From Comamonas sp. (lineage in GTDB: Bacteria; Pseudomonadota; Gammaproteobacteria; Burkholderiales; Burkholderiaceae_C): a stretch of 64,000 nucleotides of DNA. The notes under the pieces are model-generated. The model was not told the origin of the DNA and searched no databases. It saw only the letters and a list, made by a program, of their open reading frames with translations. The stretch's first letter is position 1. Every line of letters begins with the position of its first letter. The stretch lies in assembly GCA_021166775.1 (NCBI GenBank), contig JAJPEQ010000010.1:62001-126000 (forward strand). Reading direction: 5' to 3'. Shown in pieces: positions 1 through 9,586 of the stretch. The position numbers and the translations under genes were made by a program.

Positions 1-253
1 GCTGCCTCAGGTCTTGGTAATGCACGCTCAGCGACCCACTCTCGACCAGATAGAGCGAGCGGTCGCTGCTGCCCTGATCGAACAGAACCTGGCCCGCGCC
101 CAGCTCCATCGGCTGGAGATAGGGTCCGACCAGAGCCCATTGCGCGGGGCTGAGCGCCGCGTCAAGTCCGTCCTCCTCGGAGACCTGCTGGACGGCCGCG
201 ATCAGCCCTTCCAGACCACCGGTCGGCGTCGGCGAATAACGTTCTGTAGTCAT
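1..253 (-). CDS. Cyclic nucleotide-binding domain protein (Crp/cNMP-type), C-terminus beyond the window
   Basis: Only the first 84 codons lie inside the window; the gene runs off the left edge. After a short N-terminal extension the frame enters a typical cyclic-nucleotide-binding beta roll: residues about 44-80 contain PMELGAGQVLFDQGS followed by LYLVESGSLSVHY. This matches the start of Crp/Fnr-type sensor domains and of STAS/cNMP two-domain proteins. No DNA-binding domain is visible because of the truncation, so it could be a transcription factor or another cNMP-domain protein. The start is the ATG at 253. It lies about 110 bases downstream of mnmE on the same strand. Confidence 0.7.
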   Translation of the reverse strand, partial: MTTERYSPTPTGGLEGLIAAVQQVSEEDGLDAALSPAQWALVGPYLQPMELGAGQVLFDQGSSDRSLYLVESGSLSVHYQDLRQ

Positions 254-365
254 GCGGGCGCAACTTACCGTGAGTTGCGCCATGATGCAAGAGGAACGGG
301 GTGCGCCTTACACCTGGAAGCACACGCGCCGCACTCAAACCACGAGGTGGCGAGTGCCTGGGGCC

Positions 366-1760
366 TCACTTGCCGATGCAAAACCGCGCAAAGATCGTGC
401 CCAGCAAGTCATCGGCCGTGAATTCCCCGGTGATGACCCCGAGCGCGCCCTGCGCCAGGCGCAGTTCCTCCGCCAACAGGTCGAGCGGCGGCAACGGTGC
501 CTCAAGCAACTGCGCGGCCTGCAGCAGATGGGCCTGCACCTCCTTGAGCGCCTGCAGATGGCGCTCTCGCGCCATGAATACGCCCTCGGGCGTGGCCTGC
601 CAGCCCACCACCTGCAGCAGCCGCTCGCGCAGGGCCTGCAAGCCCTGGCCGGTCAATGCCGAAAGCACCACGGCCTGCGTCGGCGCCATCGGTGCCTCAT
701 CGGCGGCATCGGCCTTGTTCCACACATCGATCAGCGGCACCGCGCGACCGAGCCTGTCGGCGAGCTCCCGGCCCAGCGCGGCATCGGCGGCCGCGCAGTC
801 GGCGTCCCCGCGACGCGTCAGGTCATGCAGGAACAGCACCGCGTCGGCGCGCTCGATCTGCTGCCATGCGCGCTCGATGCCGATGCGCTCGACCACATCG
901 CCGCTGTCTCGCAGACCCGCCGTGTCGATCACATGCAGCGGCATGCCTTCGATCTGGATGGTCTGGCGCACGGTGTCGCGCGTCGTGCCCGCAATCGGCG
1001 TGACGATCGCCAGCTCTGCCCCCGCAAGCGCATTGAGCAGCGAGCTCTTGCCCACGTTGGGCTGCCCGGCGATGACCACGGTGATGCCTTCACGCAGCAG
1101 TGCCCCCTGGTGCGCCTGTCGCAGCACGGCAGCCACCTGGTTCTGCAAATTCAATAGCTGCCCACGCGCGTCTGCCTTGCGAAGAAAGTCGATTTCTTCC
1201 TCGGGAAAATCCAGCGTCGCCTCCACCAGCATGCGCAGCTGCACGAGCGCATCGCGCAGCGCGTGGATGTGCGCGGAGAGCTCGCCCGAGAGCGAGCGCG
1301 CGGCGCTGCGCGCGGCGGTCTCGGTGCTCGCGTCGATCAGGTCGGCCACGGCCTCGGCCTGGGCCAGGTCCAGCTTGTCGTTGAGAAATGCCCGCTCGGT
1401 GAATTCCCCGGGCTGCGCGGCGCGCAGGCGCGGCAGCGTGAGCCGCGCCACCTCCAGGCAGCGCGCAAGCAAGAGCTGCAGCACCACCGGACCCCCATGC
1501 GCCTGCAGCTCGAGCACGTCCTCGCCGGTGTAGCTGCGGGGCGCGGGAAACCACAGCGCCAGCCCCCGGTCGATGGCCTCACCGTGCGCATCCGGGAACG
1601 CCAGGTAATGCGCCTCGCGCGGCCGCAGATCACGCCCCAGCAGCGCCCGGGCAAAGTCCGCCAGGCCCTGCCCCGACACGCGCACGATCCCCACCGCGCC
1701 GCGCCCCGGGGCCGTGGCAATGGCGACGATGGCATCGTCATGGCGCGCCAGCGAGTTCAT
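366..1760 (-). CDS. mnmE: tRNA uridine-5-carboxymethylaminomethyl(34) synthesis GTPase MnmE
   Basis: MnmE works with MnmG to modify the wobble uridine (cmnm5U34) of certain tRNAs. The 464-residue length is usual for the family. The N-terminal formyl-THF-binding TrmE domain is followed by a helical domain that carries an inserted Ras-like GTPase. The G1 loop GQPNVGKSS, the G2/G3 region (GTTRDT, DTAGLR) and NKAD (G4) are all visible. The protein ends in FCIGK, carrying the catalytic C-terminal cysteine motif of the family. The ATG at 1760 overlaps the stop of the upstream MFS gene by four bases (1757-1760), so the two are probably cotranscribed. Longer in-frame starts would only run into the neighbour's shadow. 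Confidence 0.97.
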   Translation of the reverse strand: MNSLARHDDAIVAIATAPGRGAVGIVRVSGQGLADFARALLGRDLRPREAHYLAFPDAHGEAIDRGLALWFPAPRSYTGEDVLELQAHGGPVVLQLLLARCLEVARLTLPRLRAAQPGEFTERAFLNDKLDLAQAEAVADLIDASTETAARSAARSLSGELSAHIHALRDALVQLRMLVEATLDFPEEEIDFLRKADARGQLLNLQNQVAAVLRQAHQGALLREGITVVIAGQPNVGKSSLLNALAGAELAIVTPIAGTTRDTVRQTIQIEGMPLHVIDTAGLRDSGDVVERIGIERAWQQIERADAVLFLHDLTRRGDADCAAADAALGRELADRLGRAVPLIDVWNKADAADEAPMAPTQAVVLSALTGQGLQALRERLLQVVGWQATPEGVFMARERHLQALKEVQAHLLQAAQLLEAPLPPLDLLAEELRLAQGALGVITGEFTADDLLGTIFARFCIGK

Positions 1761-3010
1761 GGCAGATGCCTCCAACGCAGCGCCGACCCGGCGTAGATCA
1801 CCGCGCCCAGCACCAGCGCCGACGCAGCAAAGATCAAGCCCAGCGTGAACCCTCGCGCCTGGCCGTGTGTCGCAAGCAGGCCGGCCGTGATCGGCGGGCC
1901 GATGATCTGGCCCAGGCCATAGGCCACCGTGATCAGGCTCATGAAGCTGTCGGCCGACGCGGGCCACAGGCGCCGCGCCGCCTGCATCGCGTAAAACACG
2001 AGCGCGAGAAAGGGCAGGCCCAGCAGCACGCTGCCGGCGGCAAAGCCCGCCGCCGTGGGCAGCCACAGGCCCAGGGCAATCCCGAGCGCCTGCGTCACAT
2101 AGCACAAGGCAAGCAGCCAGCGCCTGTCCCAGCGTTCGGGCGTACGCGCGCTCAGCACCGCGCCCACGGTGGCACCGACGCCGAACATGGGCCAGAACAG
2201 ATCAGGCCAGGGCGAGCCGGGCGCGAGTGCCGTGCGCGCGATGACGGGCAGGAAGGTGGCCGTCACGATGTAGCCCAGACCCGCGAGGCCGTAGCCCAGG
2301 GCATGCAGGGCCCGCGCCAGCGGCGTGCTCGCGGCCTGAACGCCTCGCAGCCCAGGCGCATCCGTGCCCGGTGCCGCAGACGCGGCCGGATCGGGCTGCC
2401 CGCGCAGCACCGGCCAGATCGGCAGGCACCACGCCACTGCCAGCAGGGCAAAGACCATCCAGCCCGTTGCCGCGCGCCAGCCCAGCAGCACCATCGCGCT
2501 CGCCACCACGCCCGTGAGCACGATCCCCAGGCCCGGGCCGGCAAAGATCAGCCCACCCATGGACGCCCGCCCCAGCACCGTGAGCCGCACCATGCACCAC
2601 GCCGCCACGTTGAGCAGCACGAAGGCGCTCGCGACGCCGGCCGCGAAACGCAGCGTCGGCCAGCTTGCGGGCACCGGCGCCGCCATGGCGACGGTGAGCA
2701 CCACCGTCGCCACGAGGCCCGCCCGCGCCAGGGGCGCCGGGCCCCAGCGTCGGTACAGGCGCGGCGCCAGCCAGGGCAGCGCGCTGCAGGCCATCGCGCC
2801 GACGAGGTAGCCGATGTAATTGGCCGTGGCGAGCCAGCTGCCTTGTGCCAGATCGACGACGCCATCGTGCAGCATCATGGGCAGCAACGGCGTGAAGGCG
2901 AATCGCCCCACGCCCATGGCCACCGCCAGCGCAAGCAGCCCCGCCAGCGCCACGGCCCAGGGGCGTTCGGACCAGCGCGGCGCCATGACGGCGGAAGAAG
3001 AAACAGGCAT
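1757..3010 (-). CDS. MFS transporter, YbfB/YjiJ type
   Basis: A 417-residue integral membrane protein with about twelve hydrophobic segments. An early [15 protein letters not shown] motif is characteristic of the YbfB/YjiJ branch of the major facilitator superfamily. The substrate of this branch is not established. Start candidates are the ATG at 3010 and a second ATG at residue 9 (2986); the second removes a serine-rich tail and may be the real one. The gene is divergent from the nitronate monooxygenase gene (85 bases between them) and overlaps mnmE by four bases at its end. Confidence 0.85.
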   Translation of the reverse strand: MPVSSSAVMAPRWSERPWAVALAGLLALAVAMGVGRFAFTPLLPMMLHDGVVDLAQGSWLATANYIGYLVGAMACSALPWLAPRLYRRWGPAPLARAGLVATVVLTVAMAAPVPASWPTLRFAAGVASAFVLLNVAAWCMVRLTVLGRASMGGLIFAGPGLGIVLTGVVASAMVLLGWRAATGWMVFALLAVAWCLPIWPVLRGQPDPAASAAPGTDAPGLRGVQAASTPLARALHALGYGLAGLGYIVTATFLPVIARTALAPGSPWPDLFWPMFGVGATVGAVLSARTPERWDRRWLLALCYVTQALGIALGLWLPTAAGFAAGSVLLGLPFLALVFYAMQAARRLWPASADSFMSLITVAYGLGQIIGPPITAGLLATHGQARGFTLGLIFAASALVLGAVIYAGSALRWRHLP

Positions 3011-3095
3011 GCGAAACGGTGAGCGACGCCATCGGACCGCAGGAGACCGGGCGCCGTAAGATAAGAATGGAAATCATCGCACACACGGACATTTC

Positions 3096-4169
3096 ATGAG
3101 GCCAGACATGAGCATCACCCCCACCCTGCTGCAGCGCATCGGCATGCAGCGCCCCATCATCCAGGCCCCGATGACCGGCTCGGACACCCCCGCGCTGGCC
3201 GCCGCCGTCTCGCGGGCCGGGGGACTGGGCTCGCTGGGCTGCGGGGCACGTTCGCCAGTGGCCATGCGCGAGGCAGCGGCGGCCGTGCGTGCCGCCACGG
3301 ACCAGCCCTTCGCCATGAACCTGTTCGTCCTCGACACGCCCAGCCCGGACGCGGCCGAAGTGCAGGCCGCACTCGAGCGCCTGGCGCCGCTTTACGAGCG
3401 CTTGCAGGTGCCGCTGCAGGCCCCGTCCGTGTGGTGCCAGGACTTTGCGGCGCAGTTCGAGACCCTGCTCGAGCTCAGACCCGCCGTGGCCAGCTTCACC
3501 TTCGGTCTGCTCACGCCCGAGCAGGTGCGGCACCTGCATCGCGTGGGCTCGCTGGTCGTGGGCACGGCCACCACGGTGGCCGAAGCCCTGGCGTGGCAGA
3601 ACGTGGGCGCCGACGCGGTGGTCGCAAGCGGCGTCGAAGGCGGCGGGCACCGCGGCACTTTCCTGAGCGACTGGGAGAGCAGCCAGATCGGCACGATGGC
3701 GCTGGTTCCTGCCTGCGTGGATGCGCTGGAGATCCCCGTGATCGCCGCGGGCGGCATCATGGACGGGCGCGGCATCGCCGCCGCGCTGGCGCTGGGCGCG
3801 CAAGCGGTGCAGATGGGCACAGCCTTTCTCGCCTGTCCCGAATCGGCGCTGGTGCCTGCGTGGCGCGAGGCGCTGGCGCGGGCAGACGGTGGCGACACGC
3901 GCCTGACCCGGGTGTATTCCGGCCGCTGGGCGCGCGGCATCGTCAACGCCATGATGCGCGAGCTGCTGCCCCACGAAGCGGTGCTGCCGCCCTACCCCGT
4001 CCAGAACGCGCTCATGGGCCCCGTGCGCCGCGCGGCTGCCAAGGCGGGTGATGGCGAGCACATGGCGCTGTGGGCGGGGCAGGGGGTAGGGGCCGTGCGG
4101 GCCATGCCGGCCAACGCCCTGGTCGGCATCCTGTGCCAGGAAATGGCTGCGGCAACCCGGCCGCTCTGA
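3096..4169 (+). CDS. Nitronate monooxygenase (2-nitropropane dioxygenase family)
   Basis: FMN-dependent oxidation of alkyl nitronates such as propionate-3-nitronate. The 357-residue TIM barrel opens with PIIQAPMTGSDTPALAAAVS, the family's N-terminal motif. It also has the glycine-rich phosphate-binding stretches EGGGHRG (near residue 182) and AAGGIMDGRG (about residue 215). The ATG at 3096 is followed by another at 3108 (MSITPTLL), which is equally plausible. The promoter should lie in the 85-base divergent spacer. The gene ends 12 bases before the convergent glycosyltransferase gene. The true substrate in this organism cannot be told from sequence. Confidence 0.88.
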   Translation: MRPDMSITPTLLQRIGMQRPIIQAPMTGSDTPALAAAVSRAGGLGSLGCGARSPVAMREAAAAVRAATDQPFAMNLFVLDTPSPDAAEVQAALERLAPLYERLQVPLQAPSVWCQDFAAQFETLLELRPAVASFTFGLLTPEQVRHLHRVGSLVVGTATTVAEALAWQNVGADAVVASGVEGGGHRGTFLSDWESSQIGTMALVPACVDALEIPVIAAGGIMDGRGIAAALALGAQAVQMGTAFLACPESALVPAWREALARADGGDTRLTRVYSGRWARGIVNAMMRELLPHEAVLPPYPVQNALMGPVRRAAAKAGDGEHMALWAGQGVGAVRAMPANALVGILCQEMAAATRPL

Positions 4170-4181
4170 ACAGGCCAGCGC

Positions 4182-5261
4182 TCAGCCGCGAAACAGCGCG
4201 AGGTACTCTTCGCGCATGCGGCGGCGATCAAAAGTCTGGTGCACGTGGCGCTGCCCCGCAGCCGCGACACGGGCCGAGCGGGCGTCGTCCGCCAGGAGGT
4301 GAGTCAGAACCCGCGCCAGTGCCTCGGGGTCCCGATGCGGCACGAGGAACCCGGTTTCACCGTTGGCCAGTACCTCCTGAATCCCCTCGACGTCGCTGCC
4401 AATGGCGCAGCAACCGCTTGCCATGCCCTCGATCAGTCCGAGACCGAGACCTTCGTAATGGCTGCTCAAGACGCAATACTTCACCCGCCCCAGCAGGGCG
4501 GGCAGATCCGCCACATGCCCGAGAAAGCGGACGCGCTCCTGCAGCCCGAGCCTGGCCACCAGATCCTCGGCGCGCTTGCGCCAGGCGGATTTGCCTTCAC
4601 CGGCAAGGTAGACCATGGGAGCATGTCCCCGCGCGGCCAGCCGTGCAACGGCCCGGATCAGCGTGAAATGATCTTTCTGGCCCGCGAAACGCGCCGGCAT
4701 CACGATGGCGTCCTCGCGCTGCTCCCACGACAGCCCTGCGGTCCAGCGATCGAGGTCAATCCCGTTGAGCACGACGGTGCATCTTTCCGGCGGGTGCCCG
4801 CGCGCCACCAGCGCGTCCCTCACGGCGCGCGAGACGCCGATGATGCGCTCGGTGCGCCGCGCCAGCCACAGGGATTGGCGCAGGCGCCACCAGCCATAGC
4901 GCTCGCGGGTGTTGTGTTCCACCTGGATCAGGCGCGGCACGCCCGCCAGCAACCCGGCGTAACGGCCCCAGAGATGCTCGCTGAAGCCGTGCGCCACCAG
5001 CACGTCGGGCTGCCACGCACGACAGATCCGGTGCAGCGCGAGGATGGTGACCAGATGCGACCAGCGCGGCACCACCCGGACATCGATCCCCTGCGCGCGC
5101 AGCTGCGCCATGCGCGGCGCGGGGTCCATCGAGCGACGCCTGAGCACGAGCAGCGTCTGCTGGCCCGATTGCGGCCCGCACAGATCGATCGCCACCTGCG
5201 TGGCGCCCGAGAAGCCGCCAGACACGAAGTGCAGCACACGCAGCGGGGCAGCGTCAGTCAT
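4182..5261 (-). CDS. Glycosyltransferase family 4 protein
   Basis: A GT-B-fold sugar transferase of 359 residues from the ATG at 5261, probably acting in lipopolysaccharide or other surface glycan assembly. Features: an N-terminal GGFSGATQVAIDL glycine motif; a central nucleotide-sugar region with ARFAGQKDHFTLIRA; and the EGLGLGLIEGMASG block with the E-x7-E pattern of group 1 glycosyltransferases. The ATG at 5261 is preferred over an upstream non-ATG start at 5300. It overlaps the end of the O-antigen-ligase-like gene by eight bases, which implies translational coupling. Donor and acceptor sugars are unknown. Confidence 0.87.
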   Translation of the reverse strand: MTDAAPLRVLHFVSGGFSGATQVAIDLCGPQSGQQTLLVLRRRSMDPAPRMAQLRAQGIDVRVVPRWSHLVTILALHRICRAWQPDVLVAHGFSEHLWGRYAGLLAGVPRLIQVEHNTRERYGWWRLRQSLWLARRTERIIGVSRAVRDALVARGHPPERCTVVLNGIDLDRWTAGLSWEQREDAIVMPARFAGQKDHFTLIRAVARLAARGHAPMVYLAGEGKSAWRKRAEDLVARLGLQERVRFLGHVADLPALLGRVKYCVLSSHYEGLGLGLIEGMASGCCAIGSDVEGIQEVLANGETGFLVPHRDPEALARVLTHLLADDARSARVAAAGQRHVHQTFDRRRMREEYLALFRG

Positions 5262-6537
5262 GGCCGTGAAGTGATCGATCGAAAGGGTGGCGCTGGTCAC
5301 CGGTGCAGGCCGCCAGCCACACCGAGACCGACAGCAGGTACATCAGGTTGCCGTTGTTGTGCGCGAACATCACCTGTGTCATGCCAAAACCGAAGAAACC
5401 CAGCACCGTCACCAAGCCGCAGAGGGCGGCGGCGCGGCGCGAAGGGCGTGCCGCGGCCTCCCGACTCAGCCGCCCGAGAGCCCGCCAGAACAGCGCCAAC
5501 GGCAGGCCGAAGAACACCAGCAGCCCGACCACGCCGATCACGCCGCGCTTGGCAAACATGTCCAGCCACTCGTTATGCGCATGGTTGAGTTTGAGCATCT
5601 CCGGCGGGGACTCCCCGCTGGCCACCGCCTTGCGCTGATCCGCCTCGTAGCCCTTCTGCCCTACGCCCAGCCAGGGGTGGCGCACTCCCCGCTGCCACGC
5701 AAACTCCCACTCCGCAAGTCGCAAGCCGACGGAGGTGCCTTCGCTGGCCGTGGACGAACTCCAATACTGGGTCACCGCCTCGTGCACGCGCTCCTGCACA
5801 GGCGACAGAAACGCCAGAGGCACGCAGATGACCAAGGTCAAGCCCAGCGAGCGAGCGAGCCGATCCGCCGCACCGCGCCCCGGGTGACCAAGCGTGAACC
5901 ACAGGATCAGCAGCAGGCAGGGCGGCAGCACCACCCAGCCTCCCCGCGTGCCCGAGGCAATGCTCGCGAGCAGGCCCATGCCAGCCGCCAGCCACGCAAC
6001 CACACGCCGCCGCCCCGCAGGCACGTGCAGAGCCCACACACCACACCACAATCCCAACAGGAGAGCAAGATTACCGAACTGAATGGCGTTGGTGTAACCC
6101 TGCGCTCTCGGCCAGTCCAGCCCCGCGGTTTGCCACAGAGCTGTGAGGCCGGCGCCCACGGCGCCCAGCACACAGCCCCAGAACAGCGCCCACACCGCAG
6201 GCGAGCGCACGAGCAAGGCGGGCAACAGCAGCAGGACCAGCCAGTACTTCACCATCCGATCCGCACCCAGTGTGCTGGTGATGAAGCGCCCGTCCTCCAC
6301 GATATGCATGGACCAGACCAGCGCCATGACCAGGATCGACGACGCCCACAGCGTCATGGCGCGCGGCAGCGCCACCTCGCGCCTGAGCAGGGCTGGCCAG
6401 CACCACAAGCCGACGGCCAGCAAGACAACAGCACCGACGGAATAGCCCGAACGCAGGCTGACCGAGAGCGCCAGAATGGCCCAGACCGCCACGTCGACGA
6501 GCCTGGGCGTCCACGGGGACGATGTGAAAGGACGCAC
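5254..6537 (-). CDS. O-antigen ligase family membrane protein (Wzy_C domain)
   Basis: A 427-residue protein with about ten or more membrane segments. A large periplasmic loop contains NHAHNEWLDMFAKRG, the conserved histidine region of WaaL/Wzy_C proteins. Members either ligate O-antigen to lipid A-core or polymerise or ligate glycan to other acceptors; which one applies here cannot be told. The start is a GTG at 6537 directly behind an in-frame stop, so no longer form is possible. The partner glycosyltransferase follows with an overlap, which supports a surface-polysaccharide role for the pair. Confidence 0.82.
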   Translation of the reverse strand: MRPFTSSPWTPRLVDVAVWAILALSVSLRSGYSVGAVVLLAVGLWCWPALLRREVALPRAMTLWASSILVMALVWSMHIVEDGRFITSTLGADRMVKYWLVLLLLPALLVRSPAVWALFWGCVLGAVGAGLTALWQTAGLDWPRAQGYTNAIQFGNLALLLGLWCGVWALHVPAGRRRVVAWLAAGMGLLASIASGTRGGWVVLPPCLLLILWFTLGHPGRGAADRLARSLGLTLVICVPLAFLSPVQERVHEAVTQYWSSSTASEGTSVGLRLAEWEFAWQRGVRHPWLGVGQKGYEADQRKAVASGESPPEMLKLNHAHNEWLDMFAKRGVIGVVGLLVFFGLPLALFWRALGRLSREAAARPSRRAAALCGLVTVLGFFGFGMTQVMFAHNNGNLMYLLSVSVWLAACTGDQRHPFDRSLHGHD

Positions 6538-6589
6538 TCAGGCCGTGACGCAATGAACCCGAGCCTTCACGCCCGCGTGCATCGCTCTC

Positions 6590-6796
6590 TCAATGCCCGC
6601 CCTTGACCACCTCGCCCTCCTTGAGGCGATAGACCGTTCCGCAATACGGGCACTTGGCCTGATGCTGACGGGCGATCTCAAGGAAGACGCGCGGATGGCC
6701 GTTCCAGATCTTCATGTCGGCCTTGGCGCTGGGGCAGTGGATGCCCCCGTTGCCATCCAGATCCTTGGCGAGCAGTTCAACGACGGTTTCGGGCAT
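6590..6796 (-). CDS. Small zinc-finger domain protein (zf-CHCC, NDUFS6-like)
   Basis: A 68-residue protein ending in the cysteine-rich CPYCGTVYRL, with IHCPSAKADMKIWNGHPRVFLEI before it. The pattern C-x(n)-H-x(n)-CPYC is that of the CHCC zinc finger, related to the mitochondrial complex I subunit NDUFS6. The bacterial function is unknown. The ATG at 6796 lies five bases after the ilvE stop. A longer in-frame start would overlap ilvE and adds no family-like sequence. The ilvE/zinc-finger pair looks like one operon. Confidence 0.85.
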   Translation of the reverse strand: MPETVVELLAKDLDGNGGIHCPSAKADMKIWNGHPRVFLEIARQHQAKCPYCGTVYRLKEGEVVKGGH

Positions 6797-6801
6797 GGCG
6801 T

Positions 6802-7740
6802 TCAGACCCTGGTAAGCCAATGGGCGTACTTGGCGTTGCGGCCGTTGACGACGTCGAAGAAAGCCGTCTGGATTCTTTCGGTGACCGGTCCGCGGCTGCC
6901 CGTGCCGATCTGCAGGCGGTCGTACTCACGGATCGGGGTGATCTCGGCGGCCGTGCCGCTGAAGAACATTTCGTCGGCGATGTAGCACTCGTCGCGCGTG
7001 ATGCGCTTTTGCACCACCTCGATACCCAGGTCCTTGCACACCTGCAGCACGGTGGAGCGCGTGATGCCGTTGAGTGCGCCGGCGGAAAGATCGGGCGTGT
7101 AGACCACGCCATTCTTCACGATGTAGACGTTCTCACCCGAGCCCTCGCTCACGAAGCCGGCGTTGTCCAGCAGCACGGCTTCGTCGTAACCGTCGTCGGT
7201 GGCTTCCATGTTCGCCAGGATGGAGTTGGTGTAGTTGCTCACCGTCTTGGCCTGCGTCATCGTGATGTTCACGTGGTGGCGGGTGTAGCTGCTGGTTTTC
7301 ACGCGAATGCCGCGCTTCATGCCCTCTTCGCCCAGGTAGGCGCCCCAGGCCCAGGCGGCGACCATGACGTGGATGTCGTTGCCCTTGGGCGAGACACCCA
7401 GCTTCTTGTCGCCGATCCAGACGAGCGGGCGGATGTAGCACGACTGCAGGCCGTTGGCGCGCACCACGGCGCGCTGCGCCTCGTTGACCTGCTCGATGCT
7501 GAACGGAATGGCCATGCGCAGAATCTTGGCGCTGTTGAACAGCCGCTGGGTGTGATCCTGCAGACGGAAGATCGCCGTGCCGCCCTGGGCGTCGTAGGCG
7601 CGCACGCCTTCGAAAGCGCCACAGCCGTAGTGCAGCGTATGGGTGAGCACGTGGATTTTGGCGTCACGCCATTCGACCATCTGGCCGTCCATCCAGATCT
7701 TTCCGTCACGATCGGCGAGCGAAGGAGCTGCGGGACTCAT
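6802..7740 (-). CDS. ilvE: Branched-chain amino acid aminotransferase
   Basis: A PLP-dependent class IV aminotransferase for the last step of valine, leucine and isoleucine synthesis and the first step of their breakdown. 312 residues, the usual length. The probable PLP lysine is Lys165 in MTQAKTVSNY. HTLHYGCGAFEGVRAY near residue 34 and the SEGSGENVY cofactor-binding motif near residue 203 are clear. The ATG at 7740 is the first in frame. Downstream sits the small zinc-finger gene, five bases away. The next upstream gene ends 39 bases before the start. Confidence 0.96.
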   Translation of the reverse strand: MSPAAPSLADRDGKIWMDGQMVEWRDAKIHVLTHTLHYGCGAFEGVRAYDAQGGTAIFRLQDHTQRLFNSAKILRMAIPFSIEQVNEAQRAVVRANGLQSCYIRPLVWIGDKKLGVSPKGNDIHVMVAAWAWGAYLGEEGMKRGIRVKTSSYTRHHVNITMTQAKTVSNYTNSILANMEATDDGYDEAVLLDNAGFVSEGSGENVYIVKNGVVYTPDLSAGALNGITRSTVLQVCKDLGIEVVQKRITRDECYIADEMFFSGTAAEITPIREYDRLQIGTGSRGPVTERIQTAFFDVVNGRNAKYAHWLTRV

Positions 7741-7779
7741 CTGTATCCTCTGTTAACTGAATCAGAATAGCCGGACATT

Positions 7780-8202
7780 CTACGATTCACGCGCAGGCGG
7801 CAGGGTTGCAGGACGCAACAGATGCCATCGCGCCAGGCGCCCGGTCTCGAATTCGCAGCGCACCAGCACCCCGCCCGCATCGCGCCAGCCGTACACCTGA
7901 GGCTCGGCGCCTTCCGCGCTCAGGCGCTCGCCCAGCGACCGCGTGAGCGCGATCACATCCAGAAGGTGGACCCCGCCGCGCAGCCTGGCATTCAGCATCA
8001 CGGCGCTGGCCACCGTGCCCACGGGCCGATCGGCCGCACGGCGCATGATCCGCATCAATCGGGTCACGTGCAGCAGCAGCCAGAACAGCCCGCCACCCGC
8101 GCCCGCCCACAGGCCTGCCCAGCCCCACGCCTGCCAGCACAGCACGAACAAGGCGACGAGCGCGAGGGGCGCGGCGAGTCGGCGCAGCTTGCGGGGGCTC
8201 AC
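7780..8202 (-). CDS. Small predicted inner-membrane protein of unknown function
   Basis: A 140-residue protein with two adjacent hydrophobic segments (about residues 11-27 and 31-47). A soluble C-terminal part follows, containing ASAVMLNARLRGGVHLLDVIALTRSLG and a tryptophan-rich end. I do not recognise a characterised family. It starts with a GTG whose GTGA overlaps the radA stop codon, a typical translational-coupling junction. That, together with a coherent domain layout, supports a real gene. No signal peptide or metal-binding motif is seen. Confidence 0.7.
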   Translation of the reverse strand: MSPRKLRRLAAPLALVALFVLCWQAWGWAGLWAGAGGGLFWLLLHVTRLMRIMRRAADRPVGTVASAVMLNARLRGGVHLLDVIALTRSLGERLSAEGAEPQVYGWRDAGGVLVRCEFETGRLARWHLLRPATLPPARES

Positions 8203-9581
8203 ACCAGGGCACGCACGGCGTCCATGGCCTGCTCGACGCGATCGACCGCATGGATCGTGAGTCCGGCAATGGGGTTTTTGGGTGCATTGGCCTTGGGCAC
8301 GACGGCCATCGTGAAACCGAGTTTGGCGGCCTCCTTCAGGCGCTCCTGCCCGCGCGGCGCGGGCCTCACCTCACCGGCGAGCCCCACCTCGCCAAAGGCA
8401 ATGAAGCCCTTGGGCAGGGGCTTGCCGCGCAGGCTGGAGGTGATGGCGAGCAGCACGGCCAGGTCGGCCGCCGGTTCGCTGATGCGCACGCCGCCCACGG
8501 CGTTGACGAACACGTCCTGGTCCGCGCAGGCCACACCGGCGTGCCGATGCAGCACGGCCAGCAGCATGGCCAGGCGGTCGCGATCGAGTCCCACCGAGAG
8601 GCGCCGGGGGCTCACGCCGGCGCCATCGACGAGCGCCTGGATTTCCACCAGCAGCGGGCGCGTGCCCTCGAGCGTGACCAGCACGCACGAGCCGGGCACG
8701 GGCTCGCTGTGCTGGGAGAGAAAGATGGCGCTGGGATTGGTCACGCCCTTGAGACCGTGCTCGGTCATGGCGAACACGCCGATCTCGTTGACCGCGCCAA
8801 AGCGGTTCTTGATCGCGCGCACGAGGCGAAAATTGCTGTGCGTGTCGCCCTCGAAATACAGCACGGTGTCGACCATATGTTCGAGCACGCGCGGGCCCGC
8901 GATCGCGCCCTCCTTGGTGACGTGCCCCACGAACACCACCGCGATGCCGCTGGCCTTGGCCAGGCGCGTGAGGTGAGCCGCGCATTCGCGCACCTGCGCG
9001 ACGCTGCCCGGAGCGCTTGCGAGTTGGTCGGAGTACACCGTCTGGATCGAATCGATCACGCAGACGGCGGGCTGCACCGCGTTCACGGTGGCGAGGATTT
9101 TTTCGAGCTGGATTTCGGCCAGCACCTGCACCTGGCTGCCCGCCAGGCCCAGGCGGCGCGCGCGCAGCGCCACCTGGGCGCCGCTTTCCTCGCCCGTGAC
9201 GTAGAGCACCGGGAGCCCCAGGCGCTGCAGCGCGTCGAGCGCCTGCAACAGCAGCGTGGACTTGCCGATGCCCGGGTCACCCCCGATCAGCACCACCCCA
9301 CCCTCGACCACGCCACCGCCGAGCACACGGTCGAGCTCGGCGATGCCACTGGCCGTGCGCGCCACCTGCGCCGCGTCGATGGCCGACAGCGCAGCCACCT
9401 GCTGCGCCGGCGCGAGTCCCGCGTACTGCGCGGTGCCGAGCCGATTCTTGCCCGCGCCGAGCGTCTCGGCCACGGTTTCGACCAGGGTGTTCCATGCGCC
9501 GCAGCCAGGGCACTTGCCGAGCCAGCGCGGGCTGCTCGCGCCGCACTCGTTGCAGGTGTAGAGAGTCTTGTCCTTGGCCAT
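8199..9581 (-). CDS. radA: DNA repair protein RadA (Sms)
   Basis: A RecA-like ATPase/helicase that processes recombination intermediates and promotes branch migration. 460 residues, full length. N-terminal zinc finger with Cys10, Cys13, Cys24 and Cys27; Walker A GDPGIGKST at 101-109; the RadA-specific KNRFG at 258-262; a C-terminal Lon-protease-like domain with the PLPKGF region. The ATG at 9581 is chosen because the finger starts immediately after it; a longer in-frame extension would be the shadow of alr. alr ends only a few bases upstream, so alr-radA-membrane protein probably forms one transcript. Confidence 0.97.
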   Translation of the reverse strand: MAKDKTLYTCNECGASSPRWLGKCPGCGAWNTLVETVAETLGAGKNRLGTAQYAGLAPAQQVAALSAIDAAQVARTASGIAELDRVLGGGVVEGGVVLIGGDPGIGKSTLLLQALDALQRLGLPVLYVTGEESGAQVALRARRLGLAGSQVQVLAEIQLEKILATVNAVQPAVCVIDSIQTVYSDQLASAPGSVAQVRECAAHLTRLAKASGIAVVFVGHVTKEGAIAGPRVLEHMVDTVLYFEGDTHSNFRLVRAIKNRFGAVNEIGVFAMTEHGLKGVTNPSAIFLSQHSEPVPGSCVLVTLEGTRPLLVEIQALVDGAGVSPRRLSVGLDRDRLAMLLAVLHRHAGVACADQDVFVNAVGGVRISEPAADLAVLLAITSSLRGKPLPKGFIAFGEVGLAGEVRPAPRGQERLKEAAKLGFTMAVVPKANAPKNPIAGLTIHAVDRVEQAMDAVRALV

Positions 9582-9586
9582 GGGGC

